The position numbers and the translations under genes are program-made. This document shows positions 31,858 to 41,696 of a stretch of 64,000 nucleotides of DNA, in pieces. Position 1 is the stretch's first letter. Every line of letters begins with the position of its first letter. The notes under the pieces are model-generated. The model ran no database searches. It saw only the letters and a list, made by a program, of their open reading frames with translations, and had not been told where the DNA came from. The stretch lies in the NCBI GenBank assembly GCA_030323885.1, contig CM059188.1:113440776-113504775 (forward strand), read 5' to 3'. The DNA is from Branchipolynoe longqiensis. Its lineage: Eukaryota > Annelida > Polychaeta > Phyllodocida > Polynoidae.

Positions 31858-32352
31858 GGTGTCGCAGTTTGAGCGCCCTGCCAGTTTGAGTGCCCTGCCA
31901 GTGGTTGTATACTTTTTTTTGTAAAATAGATTTAAAAGCTTTCATTGGATCGATTAAAAATATCTTAATGCGCAATTGAAGAAGAAGATCTGAAGTATTT
32001 AATGTAACCTAAGAGCAATTTACTCTGAAAGCATTAAAACAGAGATAATAGTGAAAGTTGGGATATTCTGAGTGTCAGTGCCAGTTTTAGCCTTACCAGA
32101 TCATGGCCTCAAAAACTATTTTCGGAAAATAAATTCAAGAACTTCCAATTGGCTGATAAAAAAAAACCTGAATGTGAAATTGTAGAGAAAGATCTGAACT
32201 ATTTAATAGAAACAAGAGAAATTTGCTTTCAAAGCACCACAAATCACAAATTACTGTGATAGTTAGGGTGGTTTTAATGTTGTCTCTATCCGCGCATGCG
32301 CAGAAGCAACAGAAGGGCGCTCAAACTGGCAGGGCGCTCAAACTGCGACACC
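31858..32352. mobile_element. GGTGTCGCAG-TIR family, element 1, with 204-bp dimer
   Basis: A 495-bp element with an almost perfect inverted repeat starting GGTGTCGCAGTTTGAGCGCC at both ends and continuing CTGCCAGTTTGAG. Each end contains a doubled AGTTTGAGYGCCCTGCC word. Inside, two diverged units lie 204 bp apart (GATCTGAAGTATTTAAT at 31987 and GATCTGAACTATTTAAT at 32191). The unit sequence differs from the 206-bp module. Flanks GGTCCC and GGTCTC might be a poor target-site duplication. No transposase. Confidence 0.75.
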
Positions 32353-32453
32353 GGTCTCCTTCCGACCGGCGTCTCCGGGGAGGGAGGCCGGGAGGCGTCT
32401 GAGCCGGGCGCCGGTCGTGCGTGAGGGCCCGCGTCGAGACCGTATGAAGCTGA

Positions 32454-32745
32454 GTTGGTTGGTTGTTGGGAGTTTTACATCCTGGCAACCTCTAAGTTCA
32501 TATCAGGATGGGCACCGACTTGTGACAGTGCACACTCATGGCCAGTGACTTTATAGTGCTGCCCCACTTGGAAATCAGGCCACTGGCGCCATGCCCCGAT
32601 ATCCCACTCAGTCACATTATCCTAACGCTGAGCTAACCAGTCCTTACCCTATCCTATTAATACCGACCGCCAGGCTGGGAAGCGACAAGTATCAATTTTA
32701 TAAGTCATTTGTATTGACTTGACCGTGAACCAAGCTCCTGAATCA
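32454..32745 (-). mobile_element. SINE-A, type 1, head-truncated
   Basis: The plus strand starts GTTGGTTGTTGGGAGTTTTA and ends TTGACCGTGAACCAAGCTCC, lacking most of the head. GTGACTTTATAGTGCTGCCC is preceded by a short extra GGCCA. Confidence 0.8.
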
Positions 32746-32999
32746 GGCTCAGTTCTCAATGATGTCGCCTAATAATATCGAGCGTGAGGTTGTCAGGGAG
32801 AAGAAACAATAAACACCAAAATGTATTTTTTTAAATAAATTTTCTACGAAAGGTACTTTGCTTAAATTTGGTTGTTTTGAGAATTCTGTGGATTGTGAGA
32901 CGCTTGATGAGATTCGTGCAGGAGATTGAAGATTGGTTTCTTGTGGAGACGGCAGTTTTGTGCAAGGCCCTTTTACTGGCAGTCATCCAGCCAAGCGGT
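32746..32999. other. unassigned sequence
   Basis: No repeat or gene recognised before the CTCACCAT tract. Confidence 0.3.
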
Positions 33000-33370
33000 C
33001 CGGCTACCTCACCTCCCCGCGAGCATCTCACCATCTCACTATCTCACCATATCACCATCAGACCATCTCGCCTTCTCACCATCCCACAATATCACAATCT
33101 CAAAATCTCACCATCTCACCATATCACCCGCTCACCATCTCACCATCTCACCATATCACCATATCACCCTCTCACCATCTTGCCCTCTCGCCATCTCACC
33201 CTCTCACCATCTCACCCTCTCACCATTTCACCATCTCACCATCACCACCCTCTCGCCATCTCACCATCTCACCATCGCACCATGCCCACCCTCTCGCCAT
33301 CTCACCGTCTCACCGTCTCACCCTCTCACCCTCTCACCCTCTCACCCTCTCACCATCGCATAATCCCACA
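33000..33370. repeat. 8-bp tandem repeat CATCTCAC
   Basis: About 45 degenerate copies of CATCTCAC / CCTCTCAC / CATATCAC. Eight is not divisible by three, so three plus frames stay open with Ser/His/Pro/Leu/Thr translations. These are not genes. Confidence 0.9.
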
Positions 33371-33619
33371 ATCTCATCACCAGCTCTGGTCGTCACCCGA
33401 CCATCATGGACATCACCGCGCATGCCCATGGTTATTAGTTGGCCTCTTTCCATTTCCTCAACTCGGGGAGACGAGGCGCTTTTTTTGACTCGTTGATCCG
33501 ATTGCTGGTCTGGTCACGTGGTGTATTAGGGCCCGACAGGTCGGTGTGACTAGGAGGGTGTTGTTCCAGCAGCAGCAGCATTCCTGGTCTATTCGTCACC
33601 TATGCGGGCCCTATGCATG
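33371..33619. other. unassigned sequence
   Basis: Nothing recognised apart from a short CAGCAGCAGCAGCA run near 33570. Confidence 0.3.
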
Positions 33620-35500
33620 TAGTAGCACATCAATCGCCAACTCATAGCAGCACCACATCACTCAGTGAGCAACTCATAGCAGCACCACACCACTCACTGA
33701 GCAACTCATAGCAGCACCACACCACTCACTCACCAACTCATAGCAGCACCACACCACTCACTGAGCAACTCATAGCAGCACCACACCACTCACTGACCAA
33801 CTCATAGCAGCACCACACCACTCACTGACCAACTCATAGCAGCACCATACCACTCACTGAGCAACTCATAGCAGCACCACATCACTCACAGAGCAACTAA
33901 TAGCAGCACCACACCACTCACTCACCAACTCATAGCAGCACCACACCACTCACTGAGCAACTCATAGCAGCACCACACCACTCACTCACCAACTCATAGC
34001 AGCACCACATCACTCACTCACCAACTCATAGCAGCACTGCATCACTTACTGAGCAACTCAGAGCAGCACCACACCACTCACTCGCCAACTCATAGCAGCA
34101 CCACACGACTCACTCACCAACTCATAGCAGTACCACATCACTCAATCACCAACTCATAGCAGCACCACATCACTCACTGAGCAATCCACAGCAGCACCTC
34201 ACCACTCACTAAGCAACTCATAGCAGCACCACCACACCACCCTCTCACCAACTCATAGCAGCACAACATCACTCACTCACCAACTCATAACAGCACTACA
34301 TCACTCACTGAGCAACCCATAGCAGCACCACACCACTCACTCACCAACTTATAGCAGCACCACACCACTCACTTACCAACTCATAGCAGCACCACATCAC
34401 TCACTAAGGAACCCACAGCAGCACCACACCACTCACTGAGAAACTCATAGCAGCACCACACCACTCACTCACCAACTCATAGCATCACCACATCACTCAC
34501 TAAGGAACCCACAGCAGCACCACACCACTCACTGAGAAACTCATAGCAGCACCACACCACTCACTGACCAACTCATAGCAGCACCACACCACTCACTGAC
34601 CAACTCATAGCAGCACCATACCACTCACTGAGCAACTAATAGCAGCACCACATCACTCACAGAGCAACTAATAGCAGCACCACATCACTCACTCACCAAC
34701 TCATAGCAGCACCACACCACTCACTGAGCAACTCATAGCAGCACCACACCACTCACTCACCAACTCATAGCAGCACCACATCACTCACTCACCAACTCAT
34801 AGCAGCACTGCATCACTTACTGAGCAACTCAGAGCAGCACCACACCACTCACTCGCCAACTCATAGCAGCACCACACGACTCACTCACCAACTCATAGCA
34901 GTACCACATCACTCAATCACCAACTCATAGCAGCACCACATCACTCACTGAGCAATCCACAGCAGCACCTCACCACTCACTAAGCAACTCATAGCAGCAC
35001 CACCACACCACCCTCTCACCAACTCATAGCAGCACAACATCACTCACTCACCAACTCATAACAGCACTACATCACTCACTGAGCAACCCATAGCAGCACC
35101 ACACCACTCACTCACCAACTTATAGCAGCACCACACCACTCACTTACCAACTCATAGCAGCACCACATCACTCACTAAGGAACCCACAGCAGCACCACAC
35201 CACTCACTGAGAAACTCATAGCAGCACCACACCACTCACTCACCAACTCATAGCATCACCACATCACTCACTAAGGAACCCACAGCAGCACCACACCACT
35301 CACTGAGAAACTCATAGCAGCACCACACCACTCACTCACCAACTCATAGCAGAACCACACCACTCACTGAGCAACTCATAGCAAACCCACATCACTCACT
35401 GAGCAATTCATAGCAGGATCACACCACTCACTCACAAACTCATAGAGGCACCACATCACTCACGCACCAACTCATAGCTGCACCACACCACTCTCTCCTG
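33620..35500. repeat. 32-bp satellite with 771-bp higher-order duplication
   Basis: About 58 units of AGCAGCACCACACCACTCAC followed by TCACCAACTCAT, with alternating TCACCAACT, TGAGCAACT and TGACCAACT forms. Distinctive variants recur at a constant offset of 771 bp: GCAGCACTGCATCACTTACT at 34031 and 34802, ACCACACCACCCTCTC at 34231 and 35002, AGCATCACCACATCAC at 34481 and 35252. A block of about 24 units has thus been duplicated as a whole. Confidence 0.95.
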
Positions 35501-35811
35501 CTTCCACACTATACTAATACCAAATTCCCCATTACCACACCACCCGATTACCACACCACCACGCCACACCACCAGACGACACCACAGCACCACAATACCA
35601 CACCACACTACACCACCAGACCACACCACGACACCACACGACTACACCACACGACCACATCACACCATGCCAGCAACCAATACCACAATGTGCTCCTGCC
35701 ATGACTAGTCCAACATTAGACTATTAGCACACCACGTTGCCACTCCACAGGATCCCACCACTGCTATACCAGACCCTACCAGCCTAACCTACCGCCCAGC
35801 ACACCACCCGC
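35501..35811. repeat. degenerate CCACACCAC tract
   Basis: Irregular ACACCACACCACC words without fixed period, probably the decayed edge of the 32-bp satellite. Confidence 0.6.
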
Positions 35812-35998
35812 CAATGTTCATTCTCTATGTTCCCGGTCAGTACGTCACATGGGTTGTGCACAATGCCATAAACTCCATGGGTCCAACCTACTGGAACGGC
35901 CACTAAGCAAAACACATGTTCATTGTTTGTGTGGTGTGTCACAAGGTCACAAGGTCATAAGCGAACACAGAACAATGGAACAGTCTATGGATACACGG
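35812..35998. mobile_element. fold-back element Q, copy 2 (one arm)
   Basis: AATGTTCATTCTCTATGTTC, CCGGTCAGTACGTCACATG and ACTAAGCAAAACACATGTTC match the centre of 17545-17870. CATTGTTTGTGTGGTGTGTC through CAGTCTATGGATACAC matches the complement of its left arm. The left arm is missing here. Confidence 0.6.
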
Positions 35999-36359
35999 CC
36001 TTACCCTGTACACTGCACAGAGCACATGACACTGTACTGCCCAACCACAACATGCCACGCCCCACCACAAGGCGACAGACATCCCGACCCTCTGCCCAGA
36101 ACCACATTCCATTCCGTCCCACTCAGCACCCATCACTCACATGGCACACTCTACCCGCCGCACGCACTCACCCACCCACCCACCCACCCACCCACCCACC
36201 CACCCACAACCCACATACTCGCCCTCACCACAACCAGCGCCACCTCTCGGCGGCCACCCCCTTCACACCCGTATCCATAGTCATGGTCGCCTGCCGACCT
36301 GCCAGAATTAAACCATGCCGTTGCCATCGTCCCACCAGACTGGCTGATTTGCGGGCTGC
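35999..36359. repeat. unassigned, with a CCCA tetranucleotide run
   Basis: ACCC repeats about nine times at 36170-36207. The rest is unassigned C-rich sequence. Confidence 0.6.
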
Positions 36360-37210
36360 CAGTACCGGGATGTCCCGCCCGACTTCCCACCTCCTGCCTC
36401 TCCGCCCGCCTCCCCGCGCGCCTCCCCGCCCTCCCTCCCCACTTCCCGCATTCCCGTTCCCCACATCCCCACCTCCTCCCCTCCACTCCTTCCCGCCGCC
36501 ATGCCAGCCTCCCCGCCCTCCTCCCTGCTACCCCACTTCCGGCAATCCAGCCTCCCAACATCCCCACCTCCTCCCCTCCACACCTTCCCGCCTCCCCGCC
36601 TCCCCGGCTCCCCGCCTCCCCGCCTACCCGCCTACCCGCCTACCCGCCTCGCCGCATTCCTGCCTCCCCGCCTCCCCTCCTCCCCACCTTACCGTCCCCC
36701 CTCTCCACCTCACCGCCTCCCCACCTACCCGCCCTCCCCCGTTTCCCCCACCTCTCAACCTCCCCACCTCCCAACCTAACCACCCGCAACCTCCCACCTT
36801 CCAACCTCCCCACCTTCCAACCTCCCCACCTCCCAACCTCCCCATCTACTCACCTCCCCCTCCCTGCCCCCACGTCCGGATATTACCCTATAGTTGCCAG
36901 GACGCAAAGCTACAACAAACAACCTCCCCTTAGCCCCTCCACATCTCCCCGCCTCCCCAGCTCCACACCTCCACACCTCCCGACCTCCACACCTCCCCAC
37001 CTCCCCCAACGTCCTGATATGACCTTAAGCGTTACCAGGACGTAAAAATCCAATAACCAACCAATAAACCAACACCCCCTACCCTCTCCCCACCTCCCCA
37101 CATCCCCACCTCCCCACATCCCCACATCCCTACCTCCCCACCTTCCCGCCTCCCCACGGCCCTACCTCCCCCATCTCCCCACATCCCCACCTACTTCCCC
37201 ACCTTCCCCA
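36360..37210. repeat. polypyrimidine tract with embedded SINE-A tails
   Basis: Strongly strand-biased CCTCCCCACCTCCC-type sequence, nearly all C and T for hundreds of bases. Two forward SINE-A tails are embedded at about 36872-36925 (GTCCGGATATTACCCTATAG, GTTGCCAGGACGCAAAGC) and 37009-37070 (CGTCCTGATATGACCTTAAG, CGTTACCAGGACGTAAAAAT). The open frames on both strands are Pro/Ser/Leu or Gly/Arg low complexity. Confidence 0.85.
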
Positions 37211-37494
37211 CCCCACCCCGCCCCCATCTCCACGCGCGTAGAGATGTAGGGGTTTGATGGGGTGTCCGTGATCTGTATCTAGCCCCGATTTTGAAGGTTC
37301 CCGTGCTACAGACACCCCATCTGATTTTATTCATGGCTCACATGCCAGGACTCCTGTCTGAAGCTAAGATTCCATATACGTGGTATGCGGCATGCGCCAT
37401 GCGCCATGCGCCATGAATACCCATGCAATTTTCAGTCTTTTTTGCTACAAATTTGTGAAGGAAAGTCAAAGTTCCTCTTTGTTCTATGGCAAAT
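37211..37494. other. unassigned sequence
   Basis: Contains four GCCATGC-type words in tandem at 37386-37412. No gene recognised. Confidence 0.35.
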
Positions 37495-37770
37495 GGAGCA
37501 GCATTCGAGTTCGCATTCGCACCGATCGCTCCATGTAGCGATCCATTGGCTGCAGCCATATTCGCATCCGCATTCGCAGTCGCAGTCGCATCTGCATTTG
37601 CAGTCGCATCTGGGTTGGCATTCACATTCGCATTGGCATTCACATTTGCATTTGCATTTGAATTCCCAGTCACATCCGCAGTCACATCCAGATTCACATT
37701 CGGATTCGCATTCACATTCGCATTCGCATTCGCATTCACTTTCACATTTGCAACCGGACATATGGAAGCA
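37495..37770. repeat. hexanucleotide repeat CATTCG/CATTTG
   Basis: About forty hexamers of the form CATTCG, CATTTG, CATCCG or CAGTCG. Because the period is six, each frame gives a simple dipeptide repeat: His-Ser or Phe-Ala on plus, Asn-Ala or Glu-Cys on minus. All are open, so the frames give no evidence of coding. Confidence 0.9.
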
Positions 37771-37886
37771 CCACCATGCATTTACATGCTTTTCCAGTTT
37801 TTGCGCATTGGCATTCCCATACAGCATACTGCATATATGAAATCTTACCTTAAGTGCTCCCCATATCACAAGCACCTGCTCCTCCC

Positions 37887-37951
37887 CGTCCTGATATGAC
37901 CTTAGATGTTGCCATGACGTAAAACTCCAACAACCAACCAACCAACCAACA
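37887..37951 (+). mobile_element. SINE-A tail fragment
   Basis: CGTCCTGATATGACCTTAGA, TGTTGCCATGACGTAAAACT, then CCAACAACC and AACC repeats. Only the last ~65 bp are present. Confidence 0.8.
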
Positions 37952-38113
37952 TCCTTCTCCTCACATCAACTGTACATTGTCACATTGCCTCACACTGCAT
38001 CTCCTGCTGTACTACCTAAATAACTAACTAACCATTGTTTGTACATTGTCACACTGCATCACTTCTGCATCCCCTGCTATAGTAACTAACCACTCTTATT
38101 CGTCTTCTTGCAG
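37952..38113. repeat. imperfect tandem duplication upstream of the candidate exon
   Basis: GTACATTGTCACATTGCC and GTACATTGTCACACTGCA start two ~70-bp units, both with CATCYCCTGCTRTA and TAACTAACCA words. It ends in the pyrimidine-rich CTTATTCGTCTTCTTGCAG that would serve as a splice acceptor for 38114. Confidence 0.55.
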
Positions 38114-38178
38114 GAGATGGCAAATGGTGATATTGGTGATGGGGACGGATCCCGCTACCAGTGGCACGCCAATGGCGG
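38114..38178 (+). other. candidate internal exon of a host gene
   Basis: A 65-nt segment is bounded by a good 3' splice site (pyrimidine run then TTGCAG) and a consensus 5' site (GGCGG|GTGAGT). One frame is open throughout and encodes EMANGDIGDGDGSRYQWHAN then G. Composition is balanced, unlike the surrounding satellites. I recognise no family. Sixty-five nucleotides would leave a phase change between introns. It may still be chance: GT-AG pairs of this quality occur at random over 64 kb. Confidence 0.35.
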
Positions 38179-38202
38179 GTGAGTACTTTTCCTTACATTT
38201 TA

Positions 38203-38263
38203 TTCCTCTGAATATATATTTTGTCAATGCCGACGCACTGGTCTTCCAGCTGTTGTAGCGATC
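38203..38263 (-). repeat. family L tail, copy 4
   Basis: The minus strand reads GGAAGACCAGTGC-GTCG-GCATTGAC then AAAATATATATTCAGAGGAA and TAAA. One arm base is changed to give a wobble pair. It lies 25 bp after the candidate exon. Confidence 0.6.
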
Positions 38264-38448
38264 ACATTTGATTTGTAGATGGTGATGGGGAAGTGGAATG
38301 TGCTGCGTTGTATGCAGCACATCACATTCTGAAAATTAAAAGTGGGGGAGCAGCAAATTCTGTATAGTGTACAGTGTACATAGCTGAAGGTATTTGCATC
38401 AAGATAGTATGTCTTCTTCGTCCTTTTATCACCAATTTCCTTTCTCAT

Positions 38449-38785
38449 GCACGCTGGCCGAACCATTAGAGGCCAGGCATCCCGTGCCGGAAATCAGGAG
38501 TTTGATTTCATTCCCGGTCGAGTCAAACCAATGACCTACAAAATTGATACTTGTCGCTTCCTAGCTTGGGGCTCGGCATTAATAGAATAGGGCAAGGACT
38601 GGTTGGCTCAATGTCAGGATAATATGACTGAGTGTGATATTGATCAGGTTATTGTGTGGGTGGCCTGGTCTCCCAGTGGGGCAGCACTATAATATAAAGT
38701 CACCATGAGTGTGCATTGTCACAAGTCAGTTCCTATCCTCGATATGACCTTAGATGTTGCCAGGACGTAAAATTCCAAGAATCGA
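38449..38785 (+). mobile_element. SINE-A, type 1
   Basis: Head CGCTGGCCGAACCATTAGAG, an extended GTTTGATTTCATTCCCGGTC, body AATAGAATAGGGCAAGGACT, a small duplication in CACTATAATATAAAGTCACC, and tail GATGTTGCCAGGACGTAAAA. Confidence 0.8.
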
Positions 38786-39200
38786 ACTTTCTTATGCATG
38801 CTTCCTACTAGATATTCCTGAGACTCTCATGTCTCACAAAGTGCACCTGGTAAAGAGATACGCTACAGGTGCTGCGCCACGCACTCATCCCTCCATTCTT
38901 GCTTGTTTAACCGTCGGCTATTCCACCCCCGCTTAAGGCGAGCCTTCGTGTTAATTTATATAATTATTTCCATGTGAATTTCCTGGGCCGGCCGCGGGCC
39001 GCCGCTGCCCCTCGTCCCATCTGCAGGTAGTCTGTGTCCGTCGGTGTTCTTCTCGGGCTAAAGTCGGCCAGCCAGAGTATCGTCTAAATACAGAGATTTG
39101 CCCCCTCCCGTATTTATCGGCCGAAAGCATTTACTTCGTTATTTCAACTAACTGGCTGGTCTACTCGCCTTACGGTGTATTTAATATGTTTAAATTGATT
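38786..39200. other. unassigned sequence
   Basis: Includes a GC-rich GGCCGGCCGCGGGCCGCCG segment near 38984. No gene recognised. Confidence 0.35.
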
Positions 39201-39366
39201 CAGAACTAACCAGATGCGCTACTGTCACTACCACTGTCACTGCTAATCAGCCTAAGTTACTGTCTTATTTTAGCCAAAAGATCCAGAACTAAGCAGATGC
39301 GCTACTGTCACTACCACTGTCACTGATAATCAGCCTAAGTTACTGTCTTATTTTAGCCAAAAGATC
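39201..39366. repeat. 83-bp direct duplication
   Basis: Two nearly identical 83-bp units begin CAGAACTAACCAGATGCGCT (39201) and CAGAACTAAGCAGATGCGCT (39284) and end TTTTAGCCAAAAGATC. Only two substitutions are seen, so the duplication is recent. Confidence 0.95.
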
Positions 39367-40069
39367 TATACGTTAATTCTGTTATATGTCTGTTTTAGTC
39401 TCCCCGCAGATGGGCTAAGGAACTGCATAAGGCCTAGTTAGGCTCAAGGCCCTTAATTATTTATATAAAGCAATCCAATGTTAAGTTCGACCATAGCGGT
39501 TTACTCCATAGAAAACTGGAGGACAGTAAAGAATGCAAGGAACGTTCCAATTTACTTTTCCAAGAGCTCACGGCTTTGTTTATTCTTATCCAAACTAACA
39601 TTCGATTAAAGCACATAGTGTAGAAACATATTGCAAACCCCTCCCCTAATATTTAATGTCAAACAACTTCAGAATTTCGATAATATAGGCCTAAATCTCG
39701 GCTGAAACATCAGAGCGTCATAAAATACGTCTGATCGGTCTGGGATGAACGCCCGACCCCCTTTCGTTGCCAGGCGAGTCGCAGTTTGCATCTCCTAGCA
39801 ATGCTTTACGGCCGGAAACCCGGTGCCCTGTTAGTGTTTGGCATTCGCGGTCTGCCATGGCGAGTAGCCCATATTTCCAAATACGGGTTAATCGGCGCAC
39901 GCCCGTGAATGCCACAAGGCGAGTAGTCTCGCCCACTTCACGTGTATGCCTCCAGAGGGCGTGTTTGTATGCGTCTACAGCTCTTGTATTCAATGTGTTA
40001 GTCCCACTGATTTACTGGTCTGAGCTGGGGGGGGGGGGGAATCTGGGAATGACCAGGACTTGGTGTGCA
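39367..40069. other. unassigned sequence
   Basis: Minus and plus frames of 90-105 codons between 39718 and 40084 overlap each other and show no motif. A guanine run lies at 40027-40039. Nothing supported. Confidence 0.35.
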
Positions 40070-40780
40070 GGTGTTGCAGTTTGAAAGGGTAACCGGTTTC
40101 AAACGGGGCTTTTCGCAACGCGCATGTGTCAAAGTGGAATGGTAAGCCTGAAATCTTGCCTGGATTTCTGGCTTGCTTCTGTGTGTGGAGGAGCTCTCTG
40201 GAATTGTAGGGCGAGACTAGCAAGGATTCCTTCAGGAATCATTGTAGTAAATATTGTATGCTTGATTGTATATATTATCCTCTGCAATAACAAGTTAACA
40301 AGCAATTAACAAGTTATTAAACATGGTTACAATCTCAATCAGGCGACCAGACGGAGTGGCGGAATGAGTAGAGTGTCCGTCTCCTGTTTTGGGCGATCGA
40401 GAGATCCGAACCCATGAGTTTGTGTGTTCGAATCCTGGTCGAGTCAAACCAATGGCTTAAAAATTGATAGTTGTTGCTTCCTAGCTTGGCGCTCAGCATT
40501 ATTATGATAGTGCAAGGATTGGTTGGCTCAGTGTCAGGATAATGTGACTGAGTGGGATATCAGGTCATGGTGCTGGTGGCCTGGTTTTGCAGTGGGGCAG
40601 CACTATAAAGTCGCCATGAGTGCACACTGTCACAAGTCGGTACCCGCCCTGATATGACCTTAGATGTTGCTAGGACGTAAAACAACAACAAACAAACAAA
40701 ATCAATCAGGCAGAAATGCATGCGCATGTGCATTGTGAAAAGCCCCATTTTTAACCGGTACCCTTTCAAACTGCGACACC
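40070..40780. mobile_element. GGTGTCGCAG-TIR family, element 3, split by a SINE
   Basis: The left end starts GGTGTTGCAGTTTGAAAGGG and the reverse complement of the right end starts GGTGTCGCAGTTTGAAAGGG. The inverted repeat runs about 60 bp (including GGGGCTTTTC) with scattered mismatches. Removing the SINE and one copy of its 10-bp duplication leaves about 344 bp with no internal tandem dimer. No transposase. Confidence 0.75.
40345..40701 (+). mobile_element. SINE-A, type 2, with 10-bp target-site duplication
   Basis: Full length, head GAGTGGCGGAATGAGTAGAG and tail GTTGCTAGGACGTAAAACAA with CAAACAAAC. Flanked by TCAATCAGGC at 40335-40344 and 40702-40711. It inserted inside the TIR element at 40070-40780 and is therefore younger than it. 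Confidence 0.9.
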
Positions 40781-40799
40781 GGACACAGGGCAGACCCAG

Positions 40800-40810
40800 C
40801 GGCAGGCAAG

Positions 40811-40843
<33 letters not shown>
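40800..40843. repeat. GCAG tetranucleotide microsatellite
   Basis: About ten tandem GGCA units with one AGCA variant, immediately after the TIR element. Confidence 0.95.
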
Positions 40844-41678
40844 GGCGAGGTAGGGGTCAGGGGACTCATTGAATAATCATTTGGTTGAATAAACATTTGG
40901 ATGGGCGCTGTACAGATCTCTGAAGATGTGCTTTTGGGTTATGCTAAAGATGCCTGAGTATTCAGATTGTAATGCCCCTGTATTTCTAGACGGATGATTG
41001 CATGCTTGATTCAATTGACCTCTGAGGCAAGGAGCCACATAGACAGGTAGGCGAGGATAGGGGGATTGCATGAGGGCGCTTAAGTAGTGTAATGGTTGGC
41101 ATGCAAGCCCCAGAAGGACAAACACTGCGGGTTTGAATACTGCTCTAGGCATAATATTTCCTGTAAAGGCCACTGCGGCAAATGAGGACAAGCGAACGTA
41201 GAGTTGGGCTGGGGTTTATTTATTTAGTTTTCTGGCAGGGGAACTATACGCGTCACCTATAGAAGGAAAAATACAAACGAAGTATGAGAAACAGTCAGGT
41301 TTTGGTTCATTTTGCGCACCGAAGGTGGCGCTTCAGTCGCCCATTCTGCACCCGGAGGTCGGCACGCGACTCTGAATACCTTTAATATTAACTTGTACAA
41401 TAAATATATATATGAAGAGTTCAGGCGCAAAACCCAGTAAACCCCAATCCAAAAATTGAGATAAACATTGGAATCAAACCATCAACGATTAATTTGTTTA
41501 TATTCCTACTTTTTTTCTTCATTGCTCCATGAAAAGTGGAAGTAGTGAGAATTAAAAGATTTTTACCTGAAAATAATTGTATTTAATCTACATTTTTGGA
41601 TTGGCATTTACGGGGTTTTGCGCCGTAACTCTTCATATATACGAACCGTGATTGTGCTCCGTTAATTTATATTAATAT
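40844..41678. other. unassigned, with a weak tRNA-like stretch
   Basis: Near 41085-41155, AGTGTAATGGTTGGCATGCA and, about 45 bp later, GCGGGTTTGAATACTGC resemble A- and B-box spacing of a tRNA-derived sequence. No full cloverleaf is evident. The rest is unassigned AT-rich sequence. Confidence 0.35.
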
Positions 41679-41696
41679 ACTTCATTATAATACACA

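Noticed and set aside
31858..32352. Target-site duplication GGTCCC/GGTCTC for the TIR element
   Set aside because: The match is imperfect and the other two family members show no comparable duplication, so it is not used as evidence.
32926..33496. 145-206-codon Ser/His/Pro/Leu/Thr frames in three phases
   Set aside because: They derive from an 8-bp CATCTCAC repeat.
33620..35500. Regular 32-bp repeats suggesting a CRISPR array
   Set aside because: Repeat variants are shared between units and duplicated as a block. There are no spacers and no cas genes.
37338..37941. Asn-Ala, His-Ser and Glu-Cys dipeptide-repeat frames on both strands
   Set aside because: A hexanucleotide repeat yields a dipeptide repeat in any frame, so there is no reason to prefer one as coding.
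40877..41191. 104-codon minus-strand frame
   Set aside because: No motif, no splice context, and it overlaps a weak tRNA-like stretch. Probably chance.
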